Assembly (NCBI GenBank): GCA_015059945.1 | Contig: SUZJ01000005.1 | Span: 124,001 to 188,000, forward strand | Length of the DNA: 64,000 nt | From: Rikenellaceae bacterium | GTDB taxonomy: Bacteria > Bacteroidota > Bacteroidia > Bacteroidales > Rikenellaceae | Reading direction: 5' to 3' | Shown here: one piece after another, positions 60,282 through 64,000 of the stretch | Layout: every line of letters starts with the position of its first letter | Numbering within the stretch: position 1 is the first letter of the stretch | The notes under the pieces: model-generated | Told to the model about the DNA's origin: nothing | Database searches by the model: none | The model's input: the letters and a program-made list of their open reading frames with translations, nothing else | Translations under genes and position numbers: made by a program

Positions 60282-60369
60282 CGGAGAAAGGGGGATTCGA
60301 ACCCCCGGTACAGTAATCCCGTACGACAGTTTAGCAAACTGTTGGTTTAAGCCACTCACCCATCTCTCC
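60282..60369 (-). tRNA. tRNA-Ser (anticodon GCT)
   Basis: Class II tRNA of 88 nt. Acceptor GGAGAGA pairs with TTTCTCC (one G-U) with discriminator G; the anticodon stem is ACAGT/ACTGT with loop TTGCTAA. A long variable arm (CGTACGGGATTACTGTACC) and T arm GGGGG-TTCGAAT-CCCCC complete it. GCT reads AGC/AGU. CCA is not encoded. Confidence 0.95.
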
Positions 60370-60391
60370 GTGCTTGACTTAAAAAGCACCG

Positions 60392-60422
60392 CAAATATAC
60401 ACACTTTTGCCAACACTGCAAA
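60392..60422 (-). promoter_or_regulatory. Promoter of tRNA-Ser
   Basis: On the minus strand TTTG (60419-60422), a 19-nt spacer and TATATTTG (60392-60399). It ends 22 bp before the tRNA, like the tRNA-Glu promoter. Confidence 0.87.
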
Positions 60423-60579
60423 CTTTTTTGCACTTTTTTTCGCTCTACATATTTTTTAGCACCCCTTTTGCATCTACAATCCAATCGGCAAATGTGCATT
60501 TTTCCACTCGCTGTGTCACTTTTTGCCTACTTTTTAAGTTTTTTTCAATAAAATGATGTGTAGATTTGAAAAAATGTAG

Positions 60580-60587
60580 TATCTTTG
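60580..60587 (+). promoter_or_regulatory. -7 box upstream of the 60681 gene
   Basis: TATCTTTG with a weak TGTG at the -33 position (19-nt spacer). A second, weaker TACCTTTA follows at 60610. The remainder of the AT-rich gap 60423-60680 shows no gene. Confidence 0.4.
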
Positions 60588-60680
60588 TTTTTGGTAAGGA
60601 AAAAATGTGTACCTTTACCAAGTCGTACAACGACTTAATTGTGACATAATATTTGTTTAATTTAATAGCTATTAAAAATT

Positions 60681-61208
60681 ATGAAAAAACTTTTCGCTTT
60701 GGTTCTCTCGCTCTTCGCGGTAGCAACCATTTCTAACGCTCAGGTTTGTACCCTCAAATCGAATGCTTTGACCCTGGGTACTGGTAGTGTTCAGCTCGCA
60801 GCTGAGTTCTCGGTAGCTCCCCAGTGGACCGTTGAGTTGGCTGGTATGGCAACCCTCTTCTCGCCTTGGAAAAATGTAGGTAACGGTCTCTACCTCAACG
60901 GTTGGAGCGCTGTTGCTGAGGGCCGCTACTACCTCTGCAAAGCTTTCAATGGTCACCACTTTGGTGCTTTCGGTCAGATTGCTCGCTACGGTAAAGGTGG
61001 TGGTCTGCCTATCATCGTTGAGAGCGTTCACGACAACGTGAAAGTTGCTGCTCTGGGTGTAAGCTACGGTTACTACTTCAAACTGAATACCTACTGGGGT
61101 ATCGACACCAACATTGGTATCGGCGGTGGTCTTGGTGATACCGAGAGCATGGGTTGGAAGTTCATTCCTACCGGTCGCGCAGAGGTTTCGGTTTGCTACA
61201 AGTTCTAA
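60681..61208 (+). CDS. Small outer-membrane protein (DUF3575-like)
   Basis: 175 residues with a signal peptide (MKKLFALVLSLFAVATISNAQ). The mature part resembles the DUF3575 family of Bacteroidales outer-membrane proteins: LKSNALTLGTGSVQLAAEFSVAPQWTVELAG, then NGWSAVAEGRYYLCKAFNGHHFGAFGQ, VAALGVSYGYYF, and a C-terminal EVSVCYKF strand. Codon use is strongly biased like rpsA, implying high expression. Function unknown. Confidence 0.82.
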   Translation: MKKLFALVLSLFAVATISNAQVCTLKSNALTLGTGSVQLAAEFSVAPQWTVELAGMATLFSPWKNVGNGLYLNGWSAVAEGRYYLCKAFNGHHFGAFGQIARYGKGGGLPIIVESVHDNVKVAALGVSYGYYFKLNTYWGIDTNIGIGGGLGDTESMGWKFIPTGRAEVSVCYKF

Positions 61209-61241
61209 GCAACGGCCGCCCACAAGAGGGGGCTATATAAT

Positions 61242-61280
61242 AAATAGGTGTCTGTCCTGGCGGACGGGCACCTATTTTTT
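61242..61280 (+). terminator. Terminator of the DUF3575-like gene
   Basis: AATAGGTGTCTGTCC and GGACGGGCACCTATT (G-U and one mismatch) with a TGGC loop, followed by six T residues. Confidence 0.85.
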
Positions 61281-61301
61281 GTGCTGGTGGGGGTGAGCCG
61301 T

Positions 61302-61392
61302 TAAGGAGCATTAGGGGCTTTGAGGTCATTAAGGTTGTTAAAGGCTTTAATGATTATAAGAGTTATATATAGCTCCTATAGCTCCTAATACC
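61302..61392. repeat. Degenerate 9/10-bp array
   Basis: AAGGAGCATT, AGGGGCTTTG, AGGTCATTA, AGGTTGTTA, AAGGCTTTA, then ATAGCTCCT and ATAGCTCCT. It belongs to the same family as the array at 3719-3772. Confidence 0.65.
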
Positions 61393-61398
61393 ATTACT

Positions 61399-61435
61399 AA
61401 AAAAAAGACTCCGTTCGGAAGTGAACGGAGTCTTT
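61399..61435 (-). terminator. Terminator of aspS
   Basis: AAAGACTCCGTTC and GAACGGAGTCTTT form a 13-bp perfect stem with loop GGAAGT. On the minus strand it is followed by eight T residues, 34 bp after the aspS stop. Confidence 0.88.
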
Positions 61436-61468
61436 CGGTCTATTGGAGTGACCACACCCGAGGGGCTA

Positions 61469-63226
61469 TTAGGCTTCCTCGGTGGGTTTGAGTTCGATGC
61501 CCAGCTCGACAAGCTGTGCGGGGTCGATAGTGGTGGGCGAGTCGACCATCACATCGCGGCCCTGGTTGTTCTTGGGGAAGGCAATGTAGTCGCGGATAGA
61601 GTCCGAGCCACCAAACAGCGAGCAGAACCTATCGAAGCCAAAGGCGATACCTGCGTGGGGAGGTGCACCAAACTTAAAGGCGTTCATCAAGAAGCCAAAC
61701 TGAGCCTCGGCCTGCTCGGGGATGAAGCCCAATAGGCGGAACATCTGCTGCTGCAGCTGGCTGTCGAAGATACGCACCGAGCCGCCACCTACCTCTACGC
61801 CGTTGCAGACAAAGTCGTAGGCATTGGCCCTCACGCGACCTGGGTCGCTCTCCATATACTGCACATCCTCGGGCTTGGGCGAGGTGAAGGGGTGGTGCAT
61901 AGCGTAGAAACGCTGTGTCTCCTCATCCCACTCGAGCAGGGGGAAGTCGACAACCCACAGGGGGGCAAACTTCTTGGGATCGCGCAGGCCCAGACGGTCG
62001 CCCATCTCCAAGCGCAACACGTTCAGTGCTGAGAGGGTGTGCTTGCGGTCGCCTGCCAGGATGAGGATCAGGTCGCCGGCTTTGGCACCACACTTGTCGG
62101 CCAGAGCCTTTAGCTCGTCGGGGGTGTAGAACTTGTCGATGCTCGACTTGATGCCGCCCTCCTCGATGCGAATCCACACGAGGCCTTTGGCACCCACCTG
62201 GGGACGTTTGACAAAGTCGGTCAGCTGGTCAATCTGCTTGCGGGTGTAGGCTGCGCAACCCTCGGCTACGATAGCGCCAACGTACTCGGCCGAGTCAAAT
62301 ACCACGAAATCTTTGCCCTTAACGTCGGCAGTGATGTCGTTGAACTGCATACCGAAACGGATGTCGGGCTTGTCGGAGCCATATTTCTCCATAGCCTCGT
62401 GCCACGACATACGGGGGAAGTCGTAGGCAAACTCAACGCCCAGCACCTTCTTGAACAAGGTTTTGGCAAAGCGCTCAAAGATGTTCAGCACATCCTCCTG
62501 CTCGACGAATGACATCTCGCAGTCGATCTGTGTAAACTCGGGCTGACGGTCGGCCCTGAGGTCCTCGTCGCGGAAGCAGCGTACAATCTGGAAGTAGCGG
62601 TCGTAGCCGGCCACCATCAGCAACTGCTTGAAGGTCTGGGGCGACTGGGGCAGAGCGTAGAACTTGCCCGGGTTGAGCCTCGAGGGTACCAAAAAGTCGC
62701 GTGCGCCCTCGGGGGTAGAGTTAATCATATAGGGAGTCTCAATCTCCATAAAGTGCTCGCCATCAAGGAAATTGCGAGTAACCTGAGCCATACGGTGGCG
62801 CAGCATAAGTGCGTTTTTCAGGGGGTTACGACGCAGGTCGAGATAGCGGTAGCGCATACGCAGGTCGTCGCCACCATCGCTATTGTCCTCGATGGTGAAT
62901 GGGGGAGTCTCGGCAGCGTTGAGCACTCGCAGATTGGTCACGGCAATCTCAATATCGCCGGTTGCCATTTTGGGGTTTTTGCTCGAACGCTCGACCACCT
63001 TGCCGGTAGCCTGAATTACGTACTCACGACCGAGCGAGTCGGCAATGGGTTTAATCTCGGCAGGCGAGTTGTCGTCTACCACCAACTGTGTGATACCATA
63101 GCGGTCGCGAATGTCGATAAAGGTCATTGCGCCCAGGTTGCGGCTCTTCTGTACCCATCCTGCGAGGGTTACCTCCTGCGAGAGGTTGTCGATGCGAAGC
63201 TCGCCACAAGTGTGTGTTCTGTACAT
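61469..63226 (-). CDS. aspS: Aspartyl-tRNA synthetase
   Basis: Class II synthetase charging tRNA-Asp, 585 aa. The N-terminal OB-fold starts [44 protein letters not shown]. The catalytic domain begins with [22 protein letters not shown] (motif 1 region near 130), and motif 2 is [29 protein letters not shown] near 213. The bacterial GAD insert spans about 285-415, and motif 3 is GGGSVRIFD...[10 protein letters not shown] near 470-540. Full length is typical of bacterial-type AspRS. Whether it also charges tRNA-Asn cannot be told here. Confidence 0.97.
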   Translation of the reverse strand: MYRTHTCGELRIDNLSQEVTLAGWVQKSRNLGAMTFIDIRDRYGITQLVVDDNSPAEIKPIADSLGREYVIQATGKVVERSSKNPKMATGDIEIAVTNLRVLNAAETPPFTIEDNSDGGDDLRMRYRYLDLRRNPLKNALMLRHRMAQVTRNFLDGEHFMEIETPYMINSTPEGARDFLVPSRLNPGKFYALPQSPQTFKQLLMVAGYDRYFQIVRCFRDEDLRADRQPEFTQIDCEMSFVEQEDVLNIFERFAKTLFKKVLGVEFAYDFPRMSWHEAMEKYGSDKPDIRFGMQFNDITADVKGKDFVVFDSAEYVGAIVAEGCAAYTRKQIDQLTDFVKRPQVGAKGLVWIRIEEGGIKSSIDKFYTPDELKALADKCGAKAGDLILILAGDRKHTLSALNVLRLEMGDRLGLRDPKKFAPLWVVDFPLLEWDEETQRFYAMHHPFTSPKPEDVQYMESDPGRVRANAYDFVCNGVEVGGGSVRIFDSQLQQQMFRLLGFIPEQAEAQFGFLMNAFKFGAPPHAGIAFGFDRFCSLFGGSDSIRDYIAFPKNNQGRDVMVDSPTTIDPAQLVELGIELKPTEEA

Positions 63227-63319
63227 ACTGGTTGTAAGGTTTGTTTTATTATTTGCTATATTTTTTGTAACTTTGTCTTATAAGAATGTTCTAAAAAACT
63301 TTCAAAGATATAAAAAAAG

Positions 63320-63769
63320 ATGGACGCAGAGTACAATATCGAACATTTTTTTATGCAGTCGGCCCTTGCCGAGGCCCGTGCGGCTGCCGATGAGGGCGAA
63401 ATACCCATCGGAGCGGTGGTTGTGTGCGGTGGTCGCATTGTGGGCAAGGGGCACAATAGGGTGGAGGCTCTGGGCGATGCTACGGCCCACGCCGAGATGC
63501 AGGCCCTTACGGCCGCGATGAACGCCCTGGGCTCTAAGTACCTGCCCGAGTGTACCATATATGTTACGGTCGAGCCTTGCGCTATGTGTGCTGGGGCACT
63601 TGCGTGGAGCCAGATTGGCGAGGTGGTCTATGGCACAGCCGACCCAAAGAGGGGCTACTCGACCTACTCGACGGCTATTTTGCACCCCAAAACAAAGGTG
63701 CGTAGCGGCCTGCTCGAAGAGGAGTGCCGAGAGGTGATGGAACAATTTTTCAAAAAACTACGACGTTAA
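63320..63769 (+). CDS. tadA: tRNA-specific adenosine-34 deaminase
   Basis: Converts A34 of tRNA-Arg(ACG) to inosine. 149 residues of the cytidine-deaminase fold. The zinc site is H57 and catalytic E59 in HAEMQAL, with C87 and C90 in EPCAMCAGAL. IPIGAVVVCGGRIVGKGHNRVEALGDATAHAEM is typical TadA, and RSGLLEEECREVMEQFFKKLR ends it. The start overlaps nothing; aspS lies divergently 93 bp upstream. Confidence 0.95.
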   Translation: MDAEYNIEHFFMQSALAEARAAADEGEIPIGAVVVCGGRIVGKGHNRVEALGDATAHAEMQALTAAMNALGSKYLPECTIYVTVEPCAMCAGALAWSQIGEVVYGTADPKRGYSTYSTAILHPKTKVRSGLLEEECREVMEQFFKKLRR

Positions 63770-63770
63770 A

Positions 63771-63802
63771 TTTGTAATTTCGGAGGTTTTACACTAATTT
63801 TG
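63771..63802 (+). promoter_or_regulatory. Promoter of the 63866 gene
   Basis: TTTG (63771-63774), a 20-nt spacer and TAATTTTG (63795-63802). It starts 1 bp after the tadA stop codon. Confidence 0.75.
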
Positions 63803-63865
63803 TCGGTTAGAGCCCCCTGTGGTTTGAAAACAATACTTATTAACTATAAAAACTGATTGAAAAAG

Positions 63866-64000
63866 ATGAAGATTAAATCGCTCCTTATCGCTGTTGCAGC
63901 TCTGGTAGTTAGCGTTAATGCTTTTGCTCAGGATGCCGCAAATGATGTTAAGAAGAAGTACAACGAGGCTGTAGCTTTGGTTAAGGCTAAAAACTATGCC
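63866..64000 (+). CDS. Secreted protein, N-terminal part (runs off window)
   Basis: Open from ATG 63866 to the window edge (45 codons, absent from the ORF track). It begins with a clear signal peptide, MKIKSLLIAVAALVVSVNAFAQ, cleaved before DAANDVKKKYNEA. The mature start, VKKKYNEAVALVKAKNYA, resembles the first helix pair of a tetratricopeptide repeat, which is only a guess from so few residues. Host-like biased codons. Confidence 0.75.
   Translation, partial: MKIKSLLIAVAALVVSVNAFAQDAANDVKKKYNEAVALVKAKNYA

Overview
The window looks like a chromosomal segment of a gut Bacteroidales, with an Alistipes/Rikenellaceae-like feel. The evidence is Bacteroidetes-type promoters (TTTG, about 19 nt, TAnnTTTG), a PorX-type response regulator, a UpxY-like NusG paralog opening a capsule locus, glycine-lipid acyltransferases, a fimbrillin-like lipoprotein, and a sodium-pumping methylmalonyl-CoA decarboxylase typical of succinate/propionate fermenters. 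The genus is an inference from style; no rRNA gene is present to confirm it. No insertion sequence, prophage or CRISPR array was seen.

Layout. 0-8 kb is housekeeping: the 3' part of rpsA, a tRNA-Glu(CTC) embedded in repeats, rpmI-rplT, a glsA/glsB-like lipid pair and porX. 8-15 kb holds small envelope proteins (two related membrane proteins around a predicted barrel), a truncated GH2-like protein, an HsdR-N-like protein, SlyD, a GNAT acetyltransferase and a ROK regulator. 15.5-19.9 kb is the mce-mmdA-oadG-like-biotin carrier-mmdB operon. 20-23.3 kb has rpiB, a Pfs-like nucleosidase and luxS on the minus strand, then menA and a CPBP protease on the plus strand. 23.4-26.4 kb is a small peptide gene plus a 903-aa FN3 lipoprotein.

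27.0-60.0 kb is one large polysaccharide (capsule) operon. It begins with a strong promoter, a structured leader containing a hairpin and a weak terminator, and a NusG-like antiterminator. Sugar-nucleotide genes follow: a PglF-like 4,6-dehydratase, UDP-glucose dehydrogenase, a galacturonokinase-like kinase, a nucleotidyltransferase, UDP-glucuronate 4-epimerase, and CapE/CapF/CapG for UDP-L-FucNAc. An AT-rich variable core carries Wzy, Wzx, four glycosyltransferases and a PglC-like initiating transferase. Next comes an unusual block: a CarB-type ATP-grasp ligase, a large protein with a cobalamin-binding signature, a second ATP-grasp protein, an aldo/keto reductase, a CapA-like phosphatase and an opine dehydrogenase. 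The locus closes with a sugar aminotransferase, WbuC, an NTP_transf_5 protein and rmlACDB. The predicted product is a repeating unit with L-FucNAc, uronic acid (GlcA/GalA), rhamnose and perhaps a 4-amino-4,6-dideoxy sugar, probably decorated with an amide-linked amino acid or opine.

60-64 kb returns to host-like sequence: tRNA-Ser(GCT), a small outer-membrane protein, aspS, tadA and the start of a secreted protein. Intergenic regions throughout carry two kinds of short degenerate tandem arrays (7-bp and 9-bp periods) and REP-like GC-rich palindromic repeats. The most novel features are the B12/opine/ATP-grasp block in the capsule locus, the attenuator-like capsule leader, and the periodic intergenic arrays.
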